A DNA stretch of 64,000 nucleotides from Hufsiella ginkgonis (lineage in GTDB: Bacteria > Bacteroidota > Bacteroidia > Sphingobacteriales > Sphingobacteriaceae), in the NCBI RefSeq assembly GCF_009834915.1, contig NZ_WVHS01000002.1, positions 1,178,001 to 1,242,000 of the forward strand. Direction: 5' to 3'. Positions 1 to 8,800 of the stretch are shown in pieces. A program made the translations under genes and the position numbers. A model generated the notes under the pieces. That model made no database searches, was not told the origin of the DNA, and saw nothing but the letters and a program-made list of their open reading frames with translations. Position 1 is the first letter of the stretch, and each line of letters starts with the position of its first letter.

Positions 1-2522
1 ATAGCCTGCACCACCTCCGCCTGCTCGGCGGCCGAGGCAAAGCAAAGCGATAAAAAGAAGCGAACGGTGTAAAGCGTAGTAGCATACAACTGCTCTGTGG
101 ACACCGCACGGGAAAGCAGATCAAGCGCATACTTGCTGTCCATCCAAAAAAAACGCTCCGCCAGCCCGATCCGGGCGATGCCATAACGCGTCAATTCGCG
201 GATATACGGCTTAATGCTGAAATCCCGGATAATGCCCGACCGGAGATCTTTCGCGATGATGTCTTTAAGCACAGCGATCACACTAAATCCGTCATCCGGC
301 GACTTCAGGTGCACCCTTAACCGGATATGGGGCGCAGGATCATCGTACCTGACAAAAAACCATTCTTTTATCAGCTTATTGATCTCGCCGATAAACTTCG
401 CCACGTGACCAAGGAGCAGGCTATTCGTTCGTGCCGGGTAGCAAAATAGCTGGAAGTATAACCAATCACCGCCGGGGATCAGCATCTCTTCCGGTTGTTT
501 TTTGCGCGGATCGATCGCAGGGCTGCCATACCCCGTAACCGCCCGGTAAACACATCCCGGATGACCGTAACTGGCTATAAACTGGGCAAAATAAGGTTTC
601 CCGCCTTCATCGCGGACACTTTCGTCTTCATCCACCAGGGCCTCCGAGATCAGCAGATCGCCACTGCGGTGCTGCCTGCAAAACAGCAGGAAAGCGGTAA
701 GGTCGCAGGTACTGCCCGGATCAAAGCACAGGGTATGATCGGCATCGCCGGCTTTGAACAGGAAGTCGATCTTTTCGCGGCTGAGCCAATCTTTCAGCAA
801 CGATCTTTTTATTTCAGGCCTATCGTTTTTTCCATATTCCAGCAGTTCTTTGGGCACCAGCCATTTTGCGGGCGAAACGATCGTTTCTTTAAAAGTGACC
901 CGGGGATAATACGAAAGCCCGGGAAGAAAATGCTGCGGGTTAAAACCCAGGTCGGGGCGGATCTGCTGGTACTGAAGGTCGCATAAAAAGCGGAAAGCCG
1001 CTAGATCAGACCGGGTATAGTTATAGGCGGAAGGGATTCGCGGCACCAGTCGCGCACCATCGCGTTTCGACCGCAGGATGATGCTGCTCCCGTGTATGCT
1101 TACCAGTATCTCGTTAAAGGTGAGCGGTTCCGGCAGGCAGGACCAGCTGAGTACAGGTAATTCAGTTCCGTACAGCGATTTTCGCCTGTTCACGTTATCC
1201 ACTTCTTTTTCCGCCTGGTAGGCGATATCGAAAAACATGATGCCGGGATTGGCACGGGCTTCGGCGGCAGCTATAGACTTGCCGAAGTCTTCGAAACGTT
1301 CGCCCATCAGCGTAAAACGGCCCAATAAAGCGGTTGCAGAACAGCCCCCGGCGTTGGCGATCACCGGCCGCCCCTGCCATACATGAAAAATAACGCTCAA
1401 TGAATTAGGAATCTCCGGCGGTCCTGTCCGGGCATCGCCCTCAAACAGCTCGAGTTTGATGGGAGCTCCGCGGACAACGCCGTTCACCAGGAAACTGGTG
1501 AAGGCAGTATAGGGATGAGAGAAAAGATTTTCTCCGTCGTCCTCCGGGCCGCCGCCGGATTTTATAGCTTCAACCAGGTCCCCCGAACCCTGCTCCTCCA
1601 GGTTGCCGTACCCGATACCTGTTTCGGGGTCCATGGCTGTCGCAAGGGAGATCTCCTCCTGACCGAACCTCTTCAGAAAGGCCGTTCTAAAACGGTCCAG
1701 GTCCTGATTACCGGGTGCGGGCAGTACCCTGTTTAAAAATTGAAGCAGCTCCGGGAGGTCTTTCAACACCTGTTTCCGAAGACTGCCGGAAATGTGTGCG
1801 CGCTCTGATAAGAGATAACTGCTCTCGCTCGTCGCGGTACCCGGGCAGACGCGGTTAAAAAAATCGGGCCCGGTAATGTTGGGGTGCCTGTCTGTTAGCA
1901 ACAGCTGGTGTTCCACCGAAATCCCGAGCAGGTTATCCACGCTCTCCGTGTCCAGCGAGAACTGCGCAAACAGCTCATTCGCTATTTCCTCCTTAAGCCG
2001 CCGGGTTGAACAGAAAGACATTAATGCCTTTAACTGCGGGAATGATTGCACAGCAGCCAGCTCAAAATTCCCGTCCCGGAAACGGATATACCTGATCTCT
2101 TCCTCCAGGTAATAAACGGATGTGTTTGCGTGGAAAGCCGCCGCGGTCTTAACAAGCGCTTGTACACCCGGGATAACCGCTTCCTTCTGGCGCCAATCGG
2201 TAAATCGGTGGCGCCGCATGTTCCGGGCGATAACCACCGGCGACTGTTCATCATACGTAAGCGGGAAGATGGTGGTAGCTGCAAATTCGCCAAATGGCGT
2301 GCCCCGGTATTTCGAGCGGTTAAAGTACTTCCAGATCGAGTAGCGGGTTTTCTGGTCGATACTGTCCAGGTCGCCGGCAGAGAGGTGAGCAACCGCCTCG
2401 TAAAATGCCGGCGATGATGCTTTGATCTTTTCCTTCAGCTCGTCCCATACTTCCGCAAGGGTGGCATCCAGTGCGAAAGCGGGCGTGCGGCAAATGGCCT
2501 GGTCAAGCGTTGCTAACTTCAT
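1..2522 (-). CDS. Lantibiotic dehydratase (LanB-type), 3' end beyond window edge
   Basis: The minus frame is open across 840 codons with no stop and runs off the left edge, so the C terminus (roughly 150 residues by comparison with the second LanB at 59847-62861) is missing. Landmarks: ICRTPAF near residue 10, RGTPFGEFA near residue 80, then the thiopeptide-type C-terminal domain with GGDWLYFQLFCYPARTN near 675 and WFFVRYDDPAPHIRLRVHL near 720. Class I LanB enzymes glutamylate Ser/Thr of a precursor peptide using glutamyl-tRNA and then eliminate glutamate to give dehydro-amino acids in the cytoplasm. I chose the ATG at 2522 because it puts the conserved RTP at residue 12, exactly as RSP sits in the second LanB; an in-frame ATG at 2567 would add 15 residues. 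The pentapeptide-repeat gene lies 73 bp upstream on the same strand. The specific product is unknown. Confidence 0.85.
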   Translation of the reverse strand, partial: MKLATLDQAICRTPAFALDATLAEVWDELKEKIKASSPAFYEAVAHLSAGDLDSIDQKTRYSIWKYFNRSKYRGTPFGEFAATTIFPLTYDEQSPVVIARNMRRHRFTDWRQKEAVIPGVQALVKTAAAFHANTSVYYLEEEIRYIRFRDGNFELAAVQSFPQLKALMSFCSTRRLKEEIANELFAQFSLDTESVDNLLGISVEHQLLLTDRHPNITGPDFFNRVCPGTATSESSYLLSERAHISGSLRKQVLKDLPELLQFLNRVLPAPGNQDLDRFRTAFLKRFGQEEISLATAMDPETGIGYGNLEEQGSGDLVEAIKSGGGPEDDGENLFSHPYTAFTSFLVNGVVRGAPIKLELFEGDARTGPPEIPNSLSVIFHVWQGRPVIANAGGCSATALLGRFTLMGERFEDFGKSIAAAEARANPGIMFFDIAYQAEKEVDNVNRRKSLYGTELPVLSWSCLPEPLTFNEILVSIHGSSIILRSKRDGARLVPRIPSAYNYTRSDLAAFRFLCDLQYQQIRPDLGFNPQHFLPGLSYYPRVTFKETIVSPAKWLVPKELLEYGKNDRPEIKRSLLKDWLSREKIDFLFKAGDADHTLCFDPGSTCDLTAFLLFCRQHRSGDLLISEALVDEDESVRDEGGKPYFAQFIASYGHPGCVYRAVTGYGSPAIDPRKKQPEEMLIPGGDWLYFQLFCYPARTNSLLLGHVAKFIGEINKLIKEWFFVRYDDPAPHIRLRVHLKSPDDGFSVIAVLKDIIAKDLRSGIIRDFSIKPYIRELTRYGIARIGLAERFFWMDSKYALDLLSRAVSTEQLYATTLYTVRFFLSLCFASAAEQAEVVQA

Positions 2523-2595
2523 ATCTCTAGATATTTCATAGAAGGCCCGAAAGTCGCTGAAGCGCATACCGGCGGTAGCCCTGGCGGCGAATTGG

Positions 2596-3183
2596 TTAAT
2601 CGTACCGTATATCCAGCTGGTATTTTCCTAACAGGCCTGCCAGATCGCGGTAAGCGAACTTCGCTTTCTTCATCCTGTTCACATCGGGATCGATGGTGAA
2701 GTTCCTCGCTGTACTAAAATCCGTCTTTTCAAGGATGGAATTTACGAAGGTGGCATCTGCAAGGTCGCAGTGGCTGAAAGACACCGCAGTGAGGTCCGTT
2801 CCCTCGAAATCCACCTGCTTAAGCGAGGTGTTCTTAAACTTCGTCCCTTTAATTTTCGTTCTTACAAACGTGGAATAATCCAGTATACAATCTTCAAACG
2901 TAAAGCTGAACAGGAATTTGTTGCAGGTGCTGAAGTCAACACCCATCAGCTTGCAACCGGCAAACCACGTATTGCTAAGGCCTGCACCCTGTAGCTTTGC
3001 CATGGAGAAATTACAGCCGCGAAATTCACAGTCTACGAAGTCAGCGTCGCCCAGGTCGCTGTTCGAAAAGTCGCATCGCTCAAAAATGCATCGTACAAAT
3101 TCGCGGTCCGCCAGCTTTTTCCCCGAATAATCGACATCCGTGAACCTCTTTCCTTCATGCAGTATATCTTCCTTTTCTTCCAT
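2596..3183 (-). CDS. Pentapeptide-repeat protein (Qnr/McbG-like fold)
   Basis: This 195-residue protein is made almost entirely of A(D/N)LXX-like pentapeptides, for example FSNSDLGDADFVDCEF and DLTAVSFSHCDLADATF, which form a right-handed quadrilateral beta-helix. The C-terminal part (about 160-195) departs from the repeat, as in Qnr-type proteins. Known relatives such as QnrB and McbG protect DNA gyrase, and some sit in peptide-antibiotic clusters as immunity genes. Here it is the gene directly upstream of a lanthipeptide dehydratase on the same strand, so self-protection is a reasonable inference. Pentapeptide proteins are nevertheless common and often have unknown roles. There is no signal peptide, so it is cytoplasmic. 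Confidence 0.85.
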   Translation of the reverse strand: MEEKEDILHEGKRFTDVDYSGKKLADREFVRCIFERCDFSNSDLGDADFVDCEFRGCNFSMAKLQGAGLSNTWFAGCKLMGVDFSTCNKFLFSFTFEDCILDYSTFVRTKIKGTKFKNTSLKQVDFEGTDLTAVSFSHCDLADATFVNSILEKTDFSTARNFTIDPDVNRMKKAKFAYRDLAGLLGKYQLDIRYD

Positions 3184-3508
3184 ATAAAATTAATTCGCGG
3201 CTGGCAGGTGCTTATTGCGGGTCTGCCGAACCCATTGGTTGCCGAACCACAGCAGCTTAGTTGCCCTCATGTACCGGTATCCTGTTGTTAAAAACACCAG
3301 CCCGGTGTCATTTTCGATACTGCTGCATGTTATTCCTGGTCCGTTCACGAAAGGACGCCAAGATAAAACAAAATCAGGCGCTTAAAAAGTAACTGCAGGA
3401 CTTTGCGGTCTCCGCAAGACGCCATTATTTGAAATTCGCAAATAACCGATTGATTTTTTCAAACACCTGCCCCCCATTCTTCCCATCTTTGTATTACAAA
3501 ACAACAGG
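3184..3508. other. Divergent intergenic region with a small coding-like ORF
   Basis: This 325-bp spacer separates the minus-strand pentapeptide gene from the plus-strand SDR gene. Its left part contains a minus-strand frame with coding-like codon choice ending in TAA at 3190-3192, only 6 bp before the pentapeptide ATG. From the ATG at 3270 it would encode 26 residues (MRATKLLWFG...). The same frame stays open back to a stop at 3382-3384, with a possible GTG at 3348. It could be a tiny gene or the tail of a decayed one. The right part carries the SDR promoter; CATCTTTG at 3484-3491 is one mismatch from the Bacteroidetes -7 box, but I see no convincing -33 element. Confidence 0.35.
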
Positions 3509-4273
3509 ATGGAAACAACACAAAAAATAGCCCTGGTAACCGGCGGCAGCCGCGGGTTGGGCAAAGACATGGCATTGAGGCTTGCCGGGAAAGGGATCGA
3601 CGTGATCATTACCTATCACACCCGGTCGGCGGATGCCGAAAGTGTGGTCGCCGAAATCCGCAAAAGCGGAAGGAAAGCCGCCGCACTGCAGCTAAATACT
3701 GGTGAAATAAACAGCTTCGGTTCCTTTACAGACCAGGTAAAGGAAGTATTAAGTTCGGAATTCGGCGCGGCACACCTCGATTTCCTGGTAAACAACGCGG
3801 GTATGGGCCGCAATGCGCCGATCGGCGAAGTAACCGAAGAGTTGTTTGACGACCTGCTGAACGTTCATTTTAAAGGCGTTTACTTCCTCACCCAGCGCAT
3901 CCTGCCGCTGATTAACGAGGGCGGCGGAATTGTAAATATTTCTTCGGGCCTTGCACGATTCAGCGTACCGGGATCTTCAGTGTACGCGTCTATGAAAGGT
4001 GCGATAGAAGTATTCACACGATACCTGGCCAAGGAGCTCGGCCCCAGGGGCATCCGGGCAAACGTGGTGGCTCCCGGCGCCATCGCCACCGACTTTAACG
4101 ACGCACACCTGCGCAACAGCGAGCAACTCATGAACTTCGTAAGCAGCGTTACCGCGCTGGGAAGACCGGGAATGGCCGATGATATCGGCGGTGTAGTGGC
4201 CTTTTTATGTTCAGACGATGCCAAATGGGTGAACGCCCAGCGCATCGAGGTTTCGGGCGGAATGTTTGTTTAA
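3509..4273 (+). CDS. SDR family oxidoreductase (FabG-like)
   Basis: A classical short-chain dehydrogenase/reductase of 254 residues. The NAD(P) glycine motif TGGSRGLG is at residues 11-18, NNAG at 95-98, and the catalytic Ser-Tyr-Lys set is Ser145/146, Tyr159 and Lys163 (YASMK). The C-terminal SGG motif typical of FabG-like enzymes is present. The reaction is NAD(P)H-dependent carbonyl/alcohol interconversion; the substrate cannot be told from sequence. It stands alone, divergent from the pentapeptide-lanB pair, and its stop overlaps a decayed ORF. A role in a lanthipeptide pathway (some use reductases on dehydro residues) is possible but unsupported. Confidence 0.9.
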   Translation: METTQKIALVTGGSRGLGKDMALRLAGKGIDVIITYHTRSADAESVVAEIRKSGRKAAALQLNTGEINSFGSFTDQVKEVLSSEFGAAHLDFLVNNAGMGRNAPIGEVTEELFDDLLNVHFKGVYFLTQRILPLINEGGGIVNISSGLARFSVPGSSVYASMKGAIEVFTRYLAKELGPRGIRANVVAPGAIATDFNDAHLRNSEQLMNFVSSVTALGRPGMADDIGGVVAFLCSDDAKWVNAQRIEVSGGMFV

Positions 4274-4577
4274 CATTCCAAAAAAGGCAGTACTTTTTCC
4301 AGGCCAAAATTCCGCGCCCGGCAATGTTAAAAAAGATCACTATGACGCGCACGGCCCCCGTACCAGCGAACACGAGACTTCTACGATCCGCTGGTACGGG
4401 GGAACCGCAAATGGTCTAGCGGTAGCGGAGAACTGGCTTGCTGATGCAATCGAAAACGGCCGGTTCGAACGTCCGCAGCTACTTTTCCAGCACGGCGAAC
4501 CTGCTTACCTGTTTACTACTTCGCAGGGCGGAAAGTACATGACGGCCTCGTCTTTCATCTTTAAAATAAAGGAGTAA
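4266..4577 (+). pseudogene. C-terminal remnant of a larger enzyme, possibly a glycoside hydrolase
   Basis: About 90 codons have clear protein-coding character: HGPRTSEHETSTIRWYGG, then ENGRFERPQLLFQHGEPAYLF, ending in FIFKIKE and TAA. There is no ATG; the frame opens only with a TTG inside the SDR stop region. The motif (F/L)ERPQL followed by a Gly-rich turn and a hydrophobic end resembles the C terminus of secreted Bacteroidetes glycoside hydrolases, but I cannot name the family. The simplest reading is a 3' fragment left after deletion of the rest of the gene. It could also be a short unrecognised protein. Confidence 0.5.
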
Positions 4578-4646
4578 ATAGCGCGTAAGCGTTACTCCGG
4601 ATGCCCAGACGAAATAGAAAGCGATATTTAATTTCCCCAGGTTAGC

Positions 4647-5021
4647 CTATTTCATCGAAAACAACGGCGCGTAATTCTTCCTGTAGTAATAGGCTATAAA
4701 CAGGTTTCCTACCAGCAGGAATACGCCTGCGGGCAGACCGGCCGGCTGTACCACCGCGTGGAACAACACGATATTGAGAATGATCGGGAATATTACTACC
4801 ACCGCCAGGGTAACGAAACGACCGGTCAGGAACGCAATACCACAGATCAGCTCGATAATCTTCACATAAAACATCATGTTCACTACTGCCAGGCCTTCGT
4901 TGTACGTTTTAATGGCGCCTTCCATCGCCGGTACGGGGAATAGCTTAAACAAGTACGTCACCGAGGCGAACAACAGTAAAAGGCCCATCAGGCTCCTTAC
5001 CACAATCATTGCGATCTTCAT
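4647..5021 (-). CDS. DoxX family membrane protein
   Basis: A 124-residue protein with four hydrophobic helices (about residues 5-25, 45-68, 70-92 and 95-113) and short loops, the size and layout of the DoxX/DoxD-like family. The second and third helices are close together, as usual for the family. These inner-membrane proteins are variously linked to redox processes or membrane quality control; no specific reaction can be assigned. It is monocistronic here: the neighbour on the left is the decayed ORF and the upstream gene on the right is 155 bp away. Confidence 0.75.
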   Translation of the reverse strand: MKIAMIVVRSLMGLLLLFASVTYLFKLFPVPAMEGAIKTYNEGLAVVNMMFYVKIIELICGIAFLTGRFVTLAVVVIFPIILNIVLFHAVVQPAGLPAGVFLLVGNLFIAYYYRKNYAPLFSMK

Positions 5022-5175
5022 AATGTGTCAGTTAAGTGTTGAGAGATTAAATTGGTTGTAATTTGTACCGATATTACACATAAATATGTGTATTTCCCAA
5101 ATCAGGGGAACCAATAAACCGTTTTAAAAACCCAAAAGTTCACCAAAAAGTGAATAGATAAGCCGGTAGCGCGTC

Positions 5176-5865
5176 CTAGTTGGTACTAAACTCGAACACG
5201 CCCGAGTCCGAGGAGTTCCCCCTGGAGTCCTTCGAAACGACTTTCCAGTAATACGTGGTTTTTGCGGCCGTAGAGGCGTTTACCGAACTGGTGGTCAAGT
5301 TGCTGCTTAATACCCCGGGCGTTCTGCTGGTACCGAAATATACGTCGTACCCGGTAATGTCGTTATCTACATCGCCGCCCCGCCATTCGAGTTTAACGGT
5401 ACCCGCCGCTACCTGCTGACCGATCACCGGCGTTACGGCTTCCGCCGGAAAAGGCGCGTAAGCCTGTACACCACTTCCTGCGTTATAGAATTTCCAGGTG
5501 TCGCTTTGCGCGATATCGGTCGACTTAAGCGACCTCGACACGACGAACCAGGAATAAGGTGTGTTTCTCAGCAATGCGATTTCGAGTTCCGCCTTAATGC
5601 TGGGCTGTTTTACCGTGCTGCCGGTTGCGAGGTTCTTAATGTTCACCTCGTAGCCGTCGGTATGGTCCGAAGCCGTCCATTTGAGGGTGATCCGGCTCTC
5701 GGAATCAGAAATTACCGTACCGGTGGTACAGGCTTCGTTCATGGCAGGCGTCAATAGTGTGGCTTTTGCCGGGGGCAGTACAGGTTCCGTTTGCGGATCG
5801 TCACCTGCGCTACCGCAGCTATAAAGTGACGATGATAATATTACCAGGAGGATCAGTCGCTTCAT
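5176..5865 (-). CDS. Outer-membrane/periplasmic lipoprotein with two fibronectin III-like domains
   Basis: The N terminus is a lipoprotein signal (MKRLILLVILSSSLYSC, lipobox SLYSC, lipidated Cys near residue 17). Two FnIII-like units follow, about 35-130 and 135-229, recognisable from the ITLKWTASDHTDGYEV and VKLEWRGGDVDNDITGYDV strands and the YYWKVVSKDSRGN pattern. Its ATG overlaps the TGA of the giant adhesin gene by four bases (ATGA), which suggests translational coupling and a joint role, for example as a surface partner or anchor for the secreted adhesin. That role is inference. No enzyme motifs are visible. Confidence 0.8.
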   Translation of the reverse strand: MKRLILLVILSSSLYSCGSAGDDPQTEPVLPPAKATLLTPAMNEACTTGTVISDSESRITLKWTASDHTDGYEVNIKNLATGSTVKQPSIKAELEIALLRNTPYSWFVVSRSLKSTDIAQSDTWKFYNAGSGVQAYAPFPAEAVTPVIGQQVAAGTVKLEWRGGDVDNDITGYDVYFGTSRTPGVLSSNLTTSSVNASTAAKTTYYWKVVSKDSRGNSSDSGVFEFSTN

Positions 5866-8800
5866 TTTTTGATGATCTTAAAGGACATAGATTTGTTATC
5901 AGAAACCAATTTCAGTAAGTAAACACCGGTTTGTACCTGGCCGAGATCCATTTCTATTACGCCGAACTCGCTTATATAAGTACCTGAGATTACCAGTTTG
6001 CCATCAAGGGTTCTTACTTCGGCGTACACTTTCGTGAAATGACTGTCGGCAATCGTCAGGATCTTTTCTACCGGGTTAGGGTAAAGCACCGGTTTGCTTT
6101 CGAGCGTGATCATTTTAGTAACAGCTCCCTGGCAATCCTTGTCGGTAGAAACGGTCAGTTGGTTCACTCCGTTTACCAGCGGCAGGGTCAATTCCGGATC
6201 AGCGGTGCTGTAGCTTTCTCCGTTCAGCTGCACGTAATAGATCGCGCCTCCAGCCATTTTCAGGATTACTTTTTTATCGTCCGCGTTTACGGAGGCGATA
6301 AGCGCCAGGTCTTTGGGCTCGGTAACCGTTACCTGGAATAATTGTTTGTAGTCTGGCTGACCTTCTACCGTAACTTCGAGCGTATAAGCGCCCGCTGCAA
6401 GGTCGCCAAAGGTTAGCGTAGTAGTGAACGGTAAGGTGATCCGCTTATTTGGTCCAACCAGTGTAGCTGTGTAATTATAGGATGCCGCGGCGGTAAGCTT
6501 CACGGATCCGTTGTCGCTGGTCCTGCAGGTTTCCCCGGTTACCAGTAACCTGAAGTTACTGGCAGGCAGCGTAAAGATCTTGCGCAAGGCCACTGCTGCC
6601 GAAGTTGTACGTAGGTTACCTGCCACGAGGCTTACGGTATAGGATCCGGCCTGAGTAGCCACATACGCCGCATCTGTAGCGCCGTTAATATCTGCGCCAT
6701 CACGCGCCCATTGAATGGTAAGACCCGCAACCGGGGCAACCCGGAGCGTTACATCACCGCCGGTGGCGAACGTGGTTTGCCCGGCTGCAATTGCGGGCAC
6801 AGGCATAAAGGTAAACCCGGTTAGCTGTGCCGTACCGGTTGGTGTAACTACCGTGACTTCACCTGATGCTCCTTCGCCTACCAGGGCGGAGATGCTCCCC
6901 GTTGAATTTACCGTAAAGGATGCCGCGGCCACATTACTGAACCGAACGGAAGTAGCACTATCCAGGTTCGTTCCTGTAATGGTCACCACCGACCCTGTTT
7001 TCGCGACCGACGGTGTAAACGAAGTCACGACCGGGGGCGGCAGATAGGTAAAGCCGGGAGTACTAGCCGAGCCGCCCGGGCCAACAATCGATACATCGCC
7101 CGAGGCGCCCGCAGCCACTACTGCCAGGATACTGAAAGGTGAGCTAACCACGAAGGAGGTGGCTGCTACACCACCAAATCTTACCGCTGTTACCCCGGTA
7201 AGATTCGTGCCGGTTATGGTAACGGTGGCACCGGCTTTAGCGCTTGACGGCGCAAAAGAGGAGATAGCCGGAGGCGGCACAAACGTAAACCCGCTTAAGG
7301 CAGCTGTTCCGTTGGCGCCGGATACCTGGATGACCCCGCTTGATCCGTTGGCAGTAACTGCCGTGATACTGGTAGCCGAGTTAACCACGAAAGACGCAGC
7401 CGGCGTACCGCCAAAGGTGACGGAAGTAACGTCTGAAAACCCGGTACCGGTGATAGTGACCGGTACGCCCGAACGCGCGCTTAACGGCGCAAAACCGGTA
7501 ATGACGGGAGGCGGGATATAGGTAAATCCCGGGCTTACGCTCTTTCCGCCTTCGGTGGTTACGGCAATTTCTCCGCTGGCGCCATTTCGCACAATCGCGG
7601 TAATGCTTTTAGGGGAGTTCACAATAAATGATGCCGCATTCACATTTCCGAAGGTTACCATGCTGGCATTGGTAAAATTATCACCCGTGATGGTTACCGC
7701 ATCGCCTGATTTTGCAGTTGCCGGCGTAAATGAAGTGATCACCGGTGGTGCGATAAAAGTAAATCCGGCCTTGGTTACTGTTCCGCCGCGTGCGGTCACA
7801 GATATCTCGCCGCTTTCGCCGGTACCCACCACTGCGGTGATCTCGGCCGTAGACTTCACGGTGAACGAAGCAGCGGGAATTCCGCCGAAGCTCACCGCGG
7901 TAGCATTGGTAAACCCGAAGCCGTAAATAGTTATAGTTGTGCCCGCCTTCGCCTTTTCTGGCGTGAACGAAGAAAGTTCGGGCGGCGGAATAAAGCTGAA
8001 ACCCGTTTTTGTGGCCGTTCCGCCCACGGTGGTTATGCTTACCGGCCCGCTTGCGGTAACCGGCACGATGGCGCTAACGCTCGTTGGCGAATTTATGGTG
8101 AAAGACGTGGCTGCAACACCGCCAATTGCCACTGCCGTAGTACTCCCCAGCCCTGTGCCTGTGATGGTAATTTCGGTGCCCCGTCCCGCTGAAGCCGGAG
8201 AGAAAGAAGTGATAACCGGGATGGGTGCAAACTCAAACCCTTCCGCAGCAGCGGTGCCTAGCGGCGTTACTACCTTAACCTGGCCGCTTGCGCCGGTTCC
8301 GGCAACCGCCGTAATACTGGTGGAGGAATTTACCACAAACGACGCTGCTGCAACACCGCCGAAAGAAACGGCGTTGGCACCTGTAAAGTTAGTACCGGTA
8401 ATGGTTACGGCAGTTCCGGCTTTGGCAACGGTGGGCAAAAAGGAAGTGATAGCCGGTTCGAAACCGAACGTAAAGCCAGGAAAGGAGGCGGTTCCTCCTG
8501 CCGCAGTAACTGCGATATCGCCACTCGCCCCATTACTTATTACCGCGGTAATACTTTGCGGGGAATTGACGGTAAAAGAGGCTGCAGGCGTATTACCGAA
8601 ACTTACAGACGCGGCATCGGTGAAATTATAACCGGTAAGCGTTACAACATCGCCCGCTTTGGCTGTAAGCGGCGCAAAAGACGTAATAACAGGCTTGTGG
8701 ATAAACACAAATCCCGACTGGACGAGCACCCCCTCGGGTACCGTTACAGATACATTGGTACTGCCATCGCCAACACCATTGGCAAGAACGGCTACGATCT

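Noticed and set aside
495-986. Plus-strand frame of 163 codons
   Set aside because: It lies entirely opposite the lanB reading frame, in register with it; the minus frame gives clear LanB motifs, so this is an antisense shadow.
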